A DNA stretch of 64,000 bases from Bacillota bacterium (GCA_040754315.1 JBFMCS010000043.1:1-64000); one strand, 5' to 3'; positions 45,928 through 55,449 are shown, numbered from the stretch's first letter. Notes: generated by a model from the letters alone, not told the origin. A program made the numbers and translations.

Positions 45928-46150
45928 GGAGGCTTGCCTCCTTGGAAGGCGGCTTTATTCCTCTCACTCTACCAGAAAACGATTGCCTGGCCACACCGCC
46001 GAGGAACCCTCCCATAGGGGTCCCCTCGGGAACCGGGTAGGCTTACCCAGAGGCTCAGGGGTTTGTCATGCCCGGAAGCTCAGGCAGCTGCGGGCGTGGC
46101 GCCACGGTCAACGAAGCTATAGATTAGCCCTAGCCCGCGATTGGCCTGGC

Positions 46151-46912
46151 TTAGGGGGGGACGAATTCGCCCAAGATGCGAAAGGGCTTTCGAGCGCACT
46201 GGCCCAGGGCGATCAGGTCCGCCCGGTCCCCAGCAGCGAGAAGGCAGGTGGCGGGCCCTGCTGACCTCTCCACGTCCAATCCCGCCGTGTCCCCCCACTT
46301 GAAGCGGCAGCCGTAGAGGGCGCTCAAGCCCGCTGCCTCGCGGCGTATCCCCCTTGAGCCCACCGGCAAGACCTCCCTTGCCCGGCCTGAATCCACCAGT
46401 CTCCTCACTGTGGAGGGCTCAGCCAGGTCAGGGTCTCCCAGGCGCACCTCTGGGCCCACCTTGGGAACCCCGAAGCAGGCCAGGGCATCACCCGGGCCAA
46501 GGCGCCCCATCAAGCCCTCACCCTCCAGGAGAAGGGCCAGGACAGTGATGCCAAAACCTGTCTGGACCGTGGGCACGTTCCTCTCCATGCTCCCGGTCAG
46601 GCAAAGCCCGGGGTCAAGCCCGATTGAGACCATCTCATCGGAGATTCCTCTCTGTATCTGGGCCCCCGTGGGATGAGGCTCCACAGCCAGGGTGTCAATG
46701 ACGGCCACAGGCCGGGCTCCCACGGACATGACCTCCATGAGTGCCACCCGCACGCCAAAACGGCCCACCACGTATGCAGGCACCCTAATGACATCGGCGG
46801 GCTTCGGGCCGATGCCCCCTGAGGAATCGCAGGAAATCACCAGCATACTGCCGCGGCCAATCTCCAGGAGGGTCAAGTCGCGGTACCTGCGAGGCTTGGC
46901 CTCATGCCACAT
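46151..46912 (-). CDS. cblS: Alpha-ribazole kinase CblS (AIR synthase-related)
   Basis: A 253-residue ThiL/PurM-like kinase. Glycine- and aspartate-rich loops (VISCDSSGGIGPKPADVI and the APPxVIGAD-like DALACFGVPKVGPE) match CblS, which phosphorylates alpha-ribazole so that it can enter the lower ligand of cobalamin. The start is the ATG at 46912 with GGGAGG upstream; longer ORFs have no support. It follows the alpha-ribazole transporter gene under a cobalamin riboswitch, which is the decisive context. Alternative: an uncharacterised AIR synthase relative. Confidence 0.82.
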   Translation of the reverse strand: MWHEAKPRRYRDLTLLEIGRGSMLVISCDSSGGIGPKPADVIRVPAYVVGRFGVRVALMEVMSVGARPVAVIDTLAVEPHPTGAQIQRGISDEMVSIGLDPGLCLTGSMERNVPTVQTGFGITVLALLLEGEGLMGRLGPGDALACFGVPKVGPEVRLGDPDLAEPSTVRRLVDSGRAREVLPVGSRGIRREAAGLSALYGCRFKWGDTAGLDVERSAGPATCLLAAGDRADLIALGQCARKPFRILGEFVPP

Positions 46913-47016
46913 GGGTCTCCCTCCCCGTAATCGTGTTCTCCCCGGGCCGGGGCTTCCCTCCTGGCTAGTGCCGGGCCTGCCCCACAGGCCCGGCTCTCTT
47001 GGCGGAAGGCCACAGC

Positions 47017-47556
47017 CTAACGGGCAAGCCTTGAGCCCAGGATCTTGCGGAGGGAAAGGTAGAGCACCAAGGTTCCTGCAATGTTCAGGGCGGAGGCTAC
47101 CAGCAGGGGTACTACCATGGCGGCGAAGAACCCTGGGCCAAAACCCGGGATGGGGATGAAGGCTGCGGGAAACAGGACTCCGTTCATGAGGATGCCGGCG
47201 ATCGCCGCCAGCCACAGGCTCCTCCGGGCGACATACGAGAAGACTGTGGCACAGATGGCCATGCCTGCTGCGATGATAAGGTGGATGGGAACGCTCAAGG
47301 GAAACCCCGCGGTCAAGGCTGTGAGAAGGTGCCCCAGGGAGATTACCAGGGCTCCCTCAGGGGCGCCCATGAGAATGGCCGCCAGGTACCCCGGGAGGGA
47401 ATCCAGGGCAGGGGTTCCTGTGAGGCTCGGCAGCTTCAGGTTGGCCCCCACGGCACTCAGTGCTACTAGGAACGCCAGGTAGACCAGGCGGGTACCGGAA
47501 AAGAAACCCTGCCTCACCCTGGGATGCCCGTGCCCTTCTAGGTGCTTAGACTGCAT
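47017..47556 (-). CDS. cblT: Alpha-ribazole transporter CblT (ECF S component)
   Basis: A 179-residue integral membrane protein with about six hydrophobic segments, resembling ECF-type substrate-capture subunits (for example YLAAILMGAPEGALVISLGH). In Firmicutes CblT imports alpha-ribazole for cobamide salvage together with CblS. ATG is preceded by AAGGAGGAGG. The cobalamin riboswitch and terminator directly upstream support the role. Confidence 0.83.
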   Translation of the reverse strand: MQSKHLEGHGHPRVRQGFFSGTRLVYLAFLVALSAVGANLKLPSLTGTPALDSLPGYLAAILMGAPEGALVISLGHLLTALTAGFPLSVPIHLIIAAGMAICATVFSYVARRSLWLAAIAGILMNGVLFPAAFIPIPGFGPGFFAAMVVPLLVASALNIAGTLVLYLSLRKILGSRLAR

Positions 47557-47599
47557 GTTTTAATCTCCTCCTCCTTAGGTTTTCGGCCTTGGGTGAAAA

Positions 47600-47634
47600 C
47601 GAAAAGTCCCTAGCTTGATCCGCTAGGGACTTTG
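47600..47634 (-). terminator. Riboswitch expression-platform terminator
   Basis: On the minus strand AAGTCCCTAGC and GCTAGGGACTT form an eleven-base stem followed by TTCG with a T-rich tail, 44 bases before cblT. It lies downstream of the cobalamin riboswitch and should form when cobalamin is bound. Confidence 0.8.
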
Positions 47635-47689
47635 CCATCATCCCAAGTTTGCGCTCTACTCCCCTCCAGCCGGAGGCTAGAGCCATTCT

Positions 47690-47885
47690 GAACAGGCAGG
47701 TCTCCTGGCTGGCGGCTCATCGCCCTTGCCGCGCCTTCCCGGGGCGAAACGCCCCAGTGGCCTGCGGCAGGCTCCTCGCTTACAGTGGCGGGACCGCACC
47801 GGCTTTACCCTGCCCCATGGGCGATGCTGCCCCGGGGACTGGGGTCACCGGTTTCCCTATTCTCCCTCAATGAGGGCACCTGTCC
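47690..47885 (-). promoter_or_regulatory. Cobalamin riboswitch
   Basis: The minus strand carries the B12 box AGCCAGGAGACCTGCCTG (47710-47693), the conserved GCCACTG with preceding GGTGCGGTCCC (near 47785-47800), and the GC-rich arms of the adenosylcobalamin aptamer. It controls cblT-cblS through the terminator at 47600-47634: plenty of cobalamin turns the salvage genes off. Confidence 0.92.
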
Positions 47886-47914
47886 AGTGCTTCTCTGTTC
47901 TGTTTTCCCTTCCC

Positions 47915-47943
47915 ATTATAGATGGGGGCTTCCCTCCAGTCAA
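47915..47943 (-). promoter_or_regulatory. Promoter of the cobalamin riboswitch transcript
   Basis: On the minus strand TTGACT (47943-47938) and a perfect TATAAT (47920-47915) are separated by 17 bases, and the riboswitch aptamer begins about 30 bases downstream. Confidence 0.75.
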
Positions 47944-48161
47944 TGCTGGGGTTTTCCGCATTCCCCTTCGGTGTCCAGAAAATTACCAAGCCCTCGCTGG
48001 TACCACCTTTGCCGGCGTCGCCCCGCTCCCGGAGAGGGGCTGCACCTAACTGGCATGAGCGCGGGGGCACATCTTGCCCTGGAGCGAAGGTTTTCCGGGG
48101 GCCTCCGCGAAATAATAATAGCGCTGGTGCCTGCCTTACCCACATGCGAGGAGGCGATGCA

Positions 48162-49679
48162 ATGCTGGTGGCCACCGCCGCTGAGATGCGCGAGATCGAC
48201 AAGAGGGCCATGGATACGGGGATCCCGGGCCTTCTCCTCATGGAGAACGCAGGCAGGGCCGTGGCCATGGAGGCCCTGGGGATGGAGCCCCAGGGACCCA
48301 TCCTGGTGCTCGCGGGCAAGGGCAACAACGGAGGGGATGGGTTCGTGGCTGCCAGGCACCTGCACTGCCAGGGTGTGGACGTGGAGATATGCCTCGTGGG
48401 GAGGATCGATGAGGTAAAGGGGGATGCCCGGGTTAACCTTGAGATATGCCGGAACATGGGTCTAGACGTGCAAGAGGTGCCAGATCCCGGGGAGGTCCTG
48501 GGCCTGTTGCCCCGTGCGGGTCTTGTGGTGGACGCACTCCTGGGCACCGGCTTCTCCGGAGTCCCCCGGCCCCCCATTTCCAGCATCATAAGCGCCTTGA
48601 ACGCATCAGGCAGGCCCGTCCTGTCTGTGGACATCCCATCCGGTGTTGACGCGGATACCGGTGCGGCGGACCTGGCAGTGAGGGCATCCCTTACAGTGAC
48701 CTTCGGCCTTCTGAAGAGAGGCCTCCTCCTCTATCCCGGCGCATCCTGTGCCGGGGACGTCGTGGTGGCCGATATATCGATACCCCCTTCCGCTGTGGAA
48801 GCACAGGGGATCAAGGTACGCCTGGTCACTGAAGACCTGGTGAAAACCCTCCTGCCGCCCAGGAGGGAAGACTCTCACAAGGGTGACTTCGGCCACGTCC
48901 TGGTCCTGGGAGGGTCCCTGGGCTTCTCGGGCGCTGCCGTCCTGGCGGCCATGGGAGCCCTTCGCGCCGGCGCTGGCCTGGTTACGGTTGCCGTGCCCAG
49001 CTGCATCCAGCACCCGGTGGCTTCCTCAGTCAAGGAGGCCATGACCCGGGGTTTACCCTGCGGTGATGATGGTCGGTTCCGGGCAGAAGCGGCCCGGGAG
49101 GTACTGGAGATGGCAGCGCGGGCCCAGGTCGTGGCCATCGGGCCCGGCCTGGGTCAAGGTGAAGGTCCCAGGGCCGTGGTAAGGGAGGTTCTTGAACGGT
49201 GCCCGGTCCCTGTGGTCCTGGACGCTGACGGTCTCAACAATGCCGTTGGCTTGCGCCCGGGCGGCTCCCGGCTGGTCATGACGCCTCACCCTGGGGAGAT
49301 GGCCCGCCTCACCAGGAGCACGGTCCAGGAGGTCCAGCGGGACCGGCTTTTCGCTGCCACCTCCCTGAGCGAAGACACAGGATCCGCTGTCCTGCTGAAG
49401 GGGCCCCCCACAGTGGTGGCCTACGGAGGCCTGGCTTACCTCAATCCCACAGGGAACCCGGGTATGGCCTCGGGCGGAAGCGGGGACGTGCTGACTGGTA
49501 TCATCGCTGCCCTCATGGCCCAGGGCCTGGAGCCAGGTGAGGCCGCTTTCCTGGGGGCCTTCCTTCACGGCATGGCTGGGGACGAGGCCCTGCACGAGAA
49601 GGGACAGCGAGGGATGATAGCGGGAGACCTGCTGGATCATCTACCCCGGGTTCTTGGCCGCCTGGAGGGGATCCTGTGA
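48162..49679 (+). CDS. nnr: Bifunctional NAD(P)HX epimerase/dehydratase
   Basis: A 505-residue fusion that repairs damaged NAD(P)H hydrates. The N-terminal YjeF_N epimerase has GKGNNGGDGFVAARHL (near 47-63); the C-terminal carbohydrate-kinase-like dehydratase (NnrD) has HKGDFGHVLVLGGS, DADGLNN, MTPHPGEMARL and NPGMASGGSGDVLTG. ATG with GAGGAGG 6 bases upstream; a longer reading runs back through the riboswitch region. In many Firmicutes it stands next to acpS; here it is separated from it. Confidence 0.93.
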   Translation: MLVATAAEMREIDKRAMDTGIPGLLLMENAGRAVAMEALGMEPQGPILVLAGKGNNGGDGFVAARHLHCQGVDVEICLVGRIDEVKGDARVNLEICRNMGLDVQEVPDPGEVLGLLPRAGLVVDALLGTGFSGVPRPPISSIISALNASGRPVLSVDIPSGVDADTGAADLAVRASLTVTFGLLKRGLLLYPGASCAGDVVVADISIPPSAVEAQGIKVRLVTEDLVKTLLPPRREDSHKGDFGHVLVLGGSLGFSGAAVLAAMGALRAGAGLVTVAVPSCIQHPVASSVKEAMTRGLPCGDDGRFRAEAAREVLEMAARAQVVAIGPGLGQGEGPRAVVREVLERCPVPVVLDADGLNNAVGLRPGGSRLVMTPHPGEMARLTRSTVQEVQRDRLFAATSLSEDTGSAVLLKGPPTVVAYGGLAYLNPTGNPGMASGGSGDVLTGIIAALMAQGLEPGEAAFLGAFLHGMAGDEALHEKGQRGMIAGDLLDHLPRVLGRLEGIL

Positions 49680-49869
49680 AAGCCCTCCGGAGACACGGCT
49701 GTCATTAGAGGCAAGAAAGCCCGGCGTGCCCCGGGGTCTGACCGCCGGAGGCCGGAGGAATGATGGGGAGGCACCCCGGTATCAGGGGGCATTCCAGTAT
49801 GTGCTCCTCGGGGTCTAGGTGTAACAGGGGGTGGCCCCCTTCATAATAAAAGAGAGTGAGGTGTCCTAG

Positions 49870-50874
49870 ATGCGAGTTGGCAGCCTTCCCAGGGTCCGGC
49901 TGGCCCACCTGCCTACCCCCTTTGAAGAGGCGAGATGTCTTTCCCGGGAACTAGGGTTCAGGGTCTTCCTGAAGCGGGATGACCAGACCGGGTTGGCCAC
50001 GGGCGGGAACAAGGCCCGGAAACTGGAGTTCCTCATGGGGGATGCCGTCACGAAGGGCGCCGATGTGGTCATTACCACCGGTGCGCTGCAGTCCAATCAC
50101 GCCCGGCAGACGGCGGCAGCTGCGGCCCGCCTGGGTATGAGGTGTGTTCTGGTACTCACGGGGAATGCCCCCAGCGTGTTCTCGGGGAACCTCCTCCTGG
50201 ATCGATTCCTCGGGGCGGAGGTGGCGCTGATCGGCAAGGAAGACCCCAGTACCGCCATGGAGGAGATCGCCCGGGAGGTAGAGGCCAGGGGCCGCACCCC
50301 CTATATAATCCCCCTGGGGGGCTCCAGCCCGGTGGGAGCCGCTGGCTACGTCCTGGGGATGCTGGAGCTATTCGGCCAGGCGGCGGAGGCCGGCATCACC
50401 ATAGGCCACATAGTCACCGCCGTTGGATCGGCGGGCACCATCGGGGGCATCCTGGTGGGGACGAGGCTCCTGGATCCCGCGGTAAAGGTCACCGGTATAA
50501 GTGTGGGGAGAAGCTCCGGTGAGCTTGCCAGGATGTCCGCGGACGTGGCCAACAGGACCTCGCGCCTCCTGGACCTTCCCCTTGGGTTCAAGGAGGAAGA
50601 CCTCACCATCTTCGACGGCTACGTAGGCGAGGGCTATGCCATACCCACGGCAGGGTGCTGGGACGCAATAAGGAAGACCGCTTCCTGGGAGGGGGTAATC
50701 CTGGACCCGGTCTACACGGGGAAGGCCATGGCCGGGTTGATGGACCTCGGCGCCAGGCACTTCGATGGGCCCGGCTGCGTGGTTTTCCTGCACACGGGGG
50801 GGACGGCAGCGCTCTTCGCCATGGCCGAGGACATCCCAGAGGCCGGGGGCCAGGGGATAGGGCGCGGTGTCTGA
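49870..50874 (+). CDS. D-cysteine desulfhydrase/ACC deaminase family enzyme
   Basis: A 334-residue PLP-dependent tryptophan-synthase-beta-fold enzyme. The PLP lysine lies in GLATGGNKARKLEFLMGDA; the nucleophile-loop TTGALQSNHARQTAAAA and the phosphate-binding GSAGTIGGILVGT follow. The NKARKLE pattern is shared by D-cysteine desulfhydrases and ACC deaminases; the former is more likely in an anaerobe. It begins an operon with an asparaginase-like gene (overlap of 8 bases), an amidohydrolase and a DUF362 protein. Confidence 0.85.
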   Translation: MRVGSLPRVRLAHLPTPFEEARCLSRELGFRVFLKRDDQTGLATGGNKARKLEFLMGDAVTKGADVVITTGALQSNHARQTAAAAARLGMRCVLVLTGNAPSVFSGNLLLDRFLGAEVALIGKEDPSTAMEEIAREVEARGRTPYIIPLGGSSPVGAAGYVLGMLELFGQAAEAGITIGHIVTAVGSAGTIGGILVGTRLLDPAVKVTGISVGRSSGELARMSADVANRTSRLLDLPLGFKEEDLTIFDGYVGEGYAIPTAGCWDAIRKTASWEGVILDPVYTGKAMAGLMDLGARHFDGPGCVVFLHTGGTAALFAMAEDIPEAGGQGIGRGV

Positions 50875-51859
50875 AATCCTTGCTGAGGTTACCAGGGGAG
50901 GACTGGTAGAGAGCCGCCATCACGGCGACCTCGTGGTGGTGGATGCCTTGGGGCAGAGGGTCATGGCCGTGGGCGACCCGGGGAGGGTCACCTTCATGAG
51001 GTCCGCCGCCAAGCCTTTCCAGGCTATCCCGCTGGTGGAATCCGGCGCCGTGGATGCCTTCGGGATCAGTGACAGCGAACTAGGAGTGATTGTGGCCTCC
51101 CACAACGGTGAGGCCAGGCACATCCAGGCAGTCCAGTCCATCCTGAACAAGATCGGGGTGACCCCAGAGGTTCTCGAGTGCGGTTCCCACCCGCCTCTGG
51201 GCCGCGAGGTCTACATTGAAATGGCCAGGAGGGGGGAGCTCCCGGCACCCATACACAACAACTGTTCGGGCAAGCACGCTGGTATGCTGGCTCTCTGCCG
51301 GCACCTTGGGCTGGATACCCGAGGCTACAGGGAGATGAACCACCCCGTGCAGTCCATCCTCTTAGAGGCAGTGAGCTCAATAACCTCTCACCCCTCAGAC
51401 CACCTGGCCATGGGGTCCGACGGCTGCGGGGTGCCTGTGTACGCTCTTGCCCTGTCCGGCATGGCCCTGGCCTATGCCAGGATGTCTAACCCCCGCTACC
51501 TGAGGTGCACGCGTGCCGGCGCCGTGACCAGGGTGAGGGAGGCTATGATGAAGCACCCTCACATGGTGGCAGGCGATGGAAGGCTCTGCACCAACCTGAT
51601 GGTCATGGGCCAGGGACGGTTCGTGGCCAAGCTCGGGGCGGAGGGCGTCTACTGCCTGGGGGTCCTGGAGAAGGGACTCGGGCTTGCGTTGAAGATAGAT
51701 GACGGGTCTGAAAGGGCCATAGCCTCGGTTCTCATCAGGGCTCTGGTCATCCTGGGGGCCCTGGGGAAGGAGGACCCCCTGGTGGCGCGGTATGGAGTCC
51801 TACCGGTCGTCAATGCCCTGGGAGAGCAGGTGGGGGAGATCAGGCCTTCCTTCGGCTGA
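50867..51859 (+). CDS. L-asparaginase II family protein
   Basis: A 330-residue asparaginase_II (AnsA-like) protein. The N-terminal EVTRGGLVESRHHGDLVVV and the stretch FMRSAAKPFQAIPLVESGA are family hallmarks, as are the HNNCSGKHAGMLALC block and DGCGVPVYALALSGMA. It probably deamidates asparagine or a related amide. GTG start overlaps the upstream gene, so translation is coupled. The real substrate is unproven. Confidence 0.85.
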   Translation: MSEILAEVTRGGLVESRHHGDLVVVDALGQRVMAVGDPGRVTFMRSAAKPFQAIPLVESGAVDAFGISDSELGVIVASHNGEARHIQAVQSILNKIGVTPEVLECGSHPPLGREVYIEMARRGELPAPIHNNCSGKHAGMLALCRHLGLDTRGYREMNHPVQSILLEAVSSITSHPSDHLAMGSDGCGVPVYALALSGMALAYARMSNPRYLRCTRAGAVTRVREAMMKHPHMVAGDGRLCTNLMVMGQGRFVAKLGAEGVYCLGVLEKGLGLALKIDDGSERAIASVLIRALVILGALGKEDPLVARYGVLPVVNALGEQVGEIRPSFG

Positions 51860-51876
51860 AAGCGAGGGGTTTGAAG

Positions 51877-53052
51877 ATGAATCTGCTATCCAAGGCAAGG
51901 GCCATGTCCCACTGGCTGGCCAAGATCCGGCGGCAGATCCACATGTGGCCGGAGCTGGGCATGCAGGAACACAGGACAGCCCAGCTGGTAGAGGCGCACT
52001 TGGGAGAGATGGGCATCGCCCCAAGACGAATGGCGGGTACCGGGGTGTGGGCCCTGGTGAGAAGCGGCGCCCCAGGAAGGACCGTGCTCCTCCGGGCGGA
52101 CATGGATGCCCTGCCCATCCAGGACAGGAAGACGGTGTCTTACGCCTCCCGGGTTCCCGGGGTGATGCACGCCTGCGGCCACGATGCCCACGTGGCTTGT
52201 CTTCTGGGAGCCACCAGGCTCCTGGTGGAGTCGCGGCCCTTTCCAGGCAATGTGATAGTCCTGTTCCAGCCAGCGGAGGAGGGACCCGGCGGGGCTGAGC
52301 CCATGATCCGTGAGGGGGCCATGGATGACCCCCAGGTCGACGCCTGCTTCGGCCTGCACACGGAGACAGAGATGGAGACGGGCACGGTGGGCGTGACCTT
52401 CGGGCCTGCCAATGCCGCTGTGGACACCCTTGAGATCAACGTGCGGGGCGAGGGCGGGCATGGTGCCGAGCCACAGCGTGCGGTGGACGCCATAGTGACC
52501 TCCGCCCACCTGGTTACGGCGCTGCAGTCCGTGGTGAGCAGGGAGATAGGTCCCCTGGACAGCGCGGTGGTTACCATCGGCACCATCAATGGGGGTTACC
52601 GGCACAACATCATAGCGGACGAGGTCCGCATGACGGGGACCCTCAGGAGCCTGAAGCCTGCATCCAGGGAGTACCTCCGGAATAGTGTCCTCAGGATCGC
52701 AGGGAACACGGCCCAGGCCTTCAGGGCCCGGTGCGAGGTGAAGCTGTCCCCTGGTTACCCCAGCCTGGTCAATGACGATGCTATGACAGCCTTGGTCCAG
52801 GCGGCAGCGTCAAGCCTCTTGGGCGAGGACGGGGTGTTGGTCTTTAACGAGCCTTCCATGGGGGCTGAGGACTTCAGCTACTACCTGGAGAAGGCCCCGG
52901 GGAGTTTCTTCAAACTTGGCGCGGGATCCAGCCCGGCCTCCCGGTACCCTGCCCACCACCCGCTGTTTGACCTTGATGAGGCATGCCTGCCGGTAGGCGC
53001 GGCCATGCTCGCCAAGGTGGCCCTGGAGTGCCTTGGCGTGGAGAGCCAGTGA
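51877..53052 (+). CDS. M20 family amidohydrolase/aminoacylase
   Basis: A 391-residue zinc peptidase/amidohydrolase of the M20D group. Metal ligands: ADMDALPI near residue 76, HACGHDAHVACLLGA near 100 and the QPAEEGPGGAEPMI block with the catalytic Glu near 135; a dimerisation domain is inserted in the middle. It may hydrolyse N-acyl amino acids or hippurate-like compounds. ATG 51877 has GAGGGG 8 bases upstream. The stop overlaps the DUF362 start (GTGA). Confidence 0.88.
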   Translation: MNLLSKARAMSHWLAKIRRQIHMWPELGMQEHRTAQLVEAHLGEMGIAPRRMAGTGVWALVRSGAPGRTVLLRADMDALPIQDRKTVSYASRVPGVMHACGHDAHVACLLGATRLLVESRPFPGNVIVLFQPAEEGPGGAEPMIREGAMDDPQVDACFGLHTETEMETGTVGVTFGPANAAVDTLEINVRGEGGHGAEPQRAVDAIVTSAHLVTALQSVVSREIGPLDSAVVTIGTINGGYRHNIIADEVRMTGTLRSLKPASREYLRNSVLRIAGNTAQAFRARCEVKLSPGYPSLVNDDAMTALVQAAASSLLGEDGVLVFNEPSMGAEDFSYYLEKAPGSFFKLGAGSSPASRYPAHHPLFDLDEACLPVGAAMLAKVALECLGVESQ

Positions 53053-54203
53053 CCCGCGTAGGCCTGGCTCGCTGTCCTTCCTACGCCACCGGCGCGGTGG
53101 AGGCAGCGGTGAGGCAGGCCGTGGAATCATCGGGCGGGCTCCCCATGGCCCCTGGGGACCGGGTGCTCCTGAAGGTCAACGCCCTCAGGGCGGCTCTTCC
53201 CGAAAGGGGGGTCTCGACCCATCCTGAGGTGGTACGGGCCATGATACGACTGGTCAGGGATGCTGGAGGCGTGCCCTGGGTGGGCGACAGCTCGGGCGGG
53301 GCGACCGGCGGCCGTGCCCGGACAAGGGCAGCGCTGGAGGCTACCGGGATCGAGGCTGTGACCCGGGAGGAGCAGGCAATCCTGGTGAACCTTGACGCTG
53401 GCGGCATCGTGGAGGTGGAAAGCCAGTGCGGCCTTGTGGACAGGATCCGGGTGGCCAGGGCTGTTCTCGAGGCTGACCTGGTTGTGTCCATGGCCAAGCT
53501 CAAGACTCACGGCCTTACCCTGATGACAGGGGCCATTAAGAACATGCTTGGCGTAGTGCCAGGGCTGGGAAAGACAGGATTCCACCGCATAGCCCCCAAG
53601 CCGTCGGACTTCGCCGCCCTCCTGGTGGAGGTGTTCCGGGTCTCCCGGGCTCGCTACGGCCTCATGGACGCGGTGGAGGCCATGGAGGGCATGGGCCCCT
53701 CTCTAGGCACCCTGAAGCCGGCGAGGCTCATCCTGGGGTCCCAGGACTGCGTGGCGCTGGACGCTGTGTGCTGCTCCATCATGGGATTGAGGCCTGGCAG
53801 GGTACATACCAGCGTCATCGCCGCCGGCAGGGGCCTTGGGGTTAATGACCTAGACCACATAGACACCCCTGGCGCGGATCTCTCCGAGGTAAGGCGGTGT
53901 GTGGGGCCCTTTCGCCTCCCACCCACTGGGTTCCTTGAGAGGGTCCCGGAGAGGCTGGGGAGGCTGGTGGTATCCCTGGTGGAGAGCCGCCTCGAGGTGG
54001 ATGAGGCCCGGTGCCGCCAGTGCGGGATGTGCGAGGCCAGCTGCCCCGCCGGTGCCATGCATCGCCACGGGCGGGGGATAGCCATCGACCCCGGCCGGTG
54101 CATCAAGTGCCTGTGCTGCCAGGAACTATGCCCCGAAGAGGCGGTCAGGGTAGAGCCGGTGGGGCTCTGGGCCAAGGCCCGCCGGGCTTGGTCCCGGATC
54201 TGA
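53049..54203 (+). CDS. DUF362 protein with two 4Fe-4S clusters
   Basis: A 384-residue protein: an N-terminal DUF362 domain (LLKVNALRAALPERGVSTHP; AKLKTHGLTLMTGAIKNMLG) and a C-terminal ferredoxin pair CRQCGMCEASCP and CIKCLCCQELCP. DUF362-ferredoxin fusions are common in anaerobes and are presumed redox proteins, but no reaction is established. GTG start at 53049 inside the overlap with the amidohydrolase stop is favoured over the longer reading. It closes the amino-acid operon. Confidence 0.85.
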   Translation: MTRVGLARCPSYATGAVEAAVRQAVESSGGLPMAPGDRVLLKVNALRAALPERGVSTHPEVVRAMIRLVRDAGGVPWVGDSSGGATGGRARTRAALEATGIEAVTREEQAILVNLDAGGIVEVESQCGLVDRIRVARAVLEADLVVSMAKLKTHGLTLMTGAIKNMLGVVPGLGKTGFHRIAPKPSDFAALLVEVFRVSRARYGLMDAVEAMEGMGPSLGTLKPARLILGSQDCVALDAVCCSIMGLRPGRVHTSVIAAGRGLGVNDLDHIDTPGADLSEVRRCVGPFRLPPTGFLERVPERLGRLVVSLVESRLEVDEARCRQCGMCEASCPAGAMHRHGRGIAIDPGRCIKCLCCQELCPEEAVRVEPVGLWAKARRAWSRI

Positions 54204-54735
54204 GCCAGGTGCCAGGATCATGTCACCAGTGAAACGAATCACCTGGGCCCTGGCCACCCTCGTCCTTGTCACGACCGGGATGATGGCGGGGCATGTTAAC
54301 GATATTGACGGTTGCCGGATGCCATGTGGGGATGGAGATGGGTGATATGGGACCTCCGCCATATCCCGGGCGGTGTGCAAACCGGGGTGTGCGCTATGCT
54401 CCATCACCACTGGAGATCACCGTGAGGTCTCGCACAGCTTCCATGGATCTCCCCCTGCATGACCACGGCAGGTAAGAAGCGGCTGAGGGCATCCCTGGCA
54501 GGGTGCTGGAGGCACCGTCCCCTGGCTGAGGGAAGATCCCCAGCAGCAGGTTATCCTGAAAGCCATACACGCCCTGGTGAACCGCTAGGCCACGAAATCC
54601 TCCTGGAGTATATGGGGGGCCCCGGCCCCCCGTGTGCTGTGTCTGACCCCTCCCTCGGCAGTGGCAGGAAACGCCAATCCAGTGAAGAATTCGTGTATCC
54701 ATCAGCCTGGGCGGCCGGCCGCCAGCCAAAGGGTG
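54204..54735. other. Intergenic stretch with a possible short secreted peptide
   Basis: A 41-codon ORF at 54220-54345 on the plus strand (MSPVKRITWALATLVLVTTG) begins with a signal-peptide-like segment and could encode a small exported peptide, but it has no clear ribosome binding site. A GC palindrome (GGGGGGCCCCGGCCCCCC near 54614-54631) is the only other structure. Nothing else is supported. Confidence 0.35.
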
Positions 54736-55449
54736 ATGACGTTGCGCAGGGATGACCAGCAAGACCAGCAAATGCTCTTCGGTTTCCTGGAGGGGGATGA
54801 AACCCAGTCCGAGGGGCAGCATATCCACAGGTTCGATGGTCCATCCAAGGCCGCCAAGGGCGAACTGTGGGGAGACATCGATAACCTGGAGGAACTCGCC
54901 TCAAGGGTGATTAAGTGCCGCAGGTGCTCGCTAAGGGACACCTCGAGGGGCGTGGTCTTCGGGGAAGGGGATCCCCATGCCTCCCTGGTGCTGGTGGGAG
55001 AGGGCCCAGGGGCGACCGAAGACGAGATGGGACGGCCCTTCGTTGGCAAGGCTGGCCAGCTGCTGGACCGGATCCTGGAGGCCGCCGGGTTCAGGAGGCA
55101 AGAGGTCTACATAGCTAACGTGGTGAAGTGCAGGCCGCCTGGGAACCGGTTACCCACGCCGGAGGAGGCCTCCAGGTGCCTGCCGCACCTCAGGGCCCAG
55201 ATCAGGATCATCCGGCCCAAGGTGGTGGTGTGCCTGGGTGCCCTGTCCAGCCAGGCCTTACTGGATCCCCAGCTCAGGATCACCCGGGACAGGGGCGCCT
55301 GGCGGGAGCGGGACGGGATTTTCTACATGCCCACATTCCATCCCGCCGCTCTCCTGAGGGACCCTGAAAAGAAGCGGCCGGTTTGGGAGGACTTCCAGAG
55401 GGTGCGGGACCGGTATGACCAGCTGGCCGGTGCAGGGAAGACCGGTTGA
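54736..55449 (+). CDS. Uracil-DNA glycosylase, family 4
   Basis: A 237-residue iron-sulfur uracil-DNA glycosylase. The family pattern is complete: CRRCSL, VGEGPGATEDEMGRPFVGKAGQLL, NVVKCRPPGNR with the following Cys, and the catalytic-loop THPAALLR-like FHPAALLRDP. It removes uracil from DNA formed by cytosine deamination and is typical of thermophiles and many anaerobes. The start is uncertain: ATG 54736 is used, but the family core begins about 40 residues later and a downstream start is possible. Confidence 0.9.
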   Translation: MTLRRDDQQDQQMLFGFLEGDETQSEGQHIHRFDGPSKAAKGELWGDIDNLEELASRVIKCRRCSLRDTSRGVVFGEGDPHASLVLVGEGPGATEDEMGRPFVGKAGQLLDRILEAAGFRRQEVYIANVVKCRPPGNRLPTPEEASRCLPHLRAQIRIIRPKVVVCLGALSSQALLDPQLRITRDRGAWRERDGIFYMPTFHPAALLRDPEKKRPVWEDFQRVRDRYDQLAGAGKTG

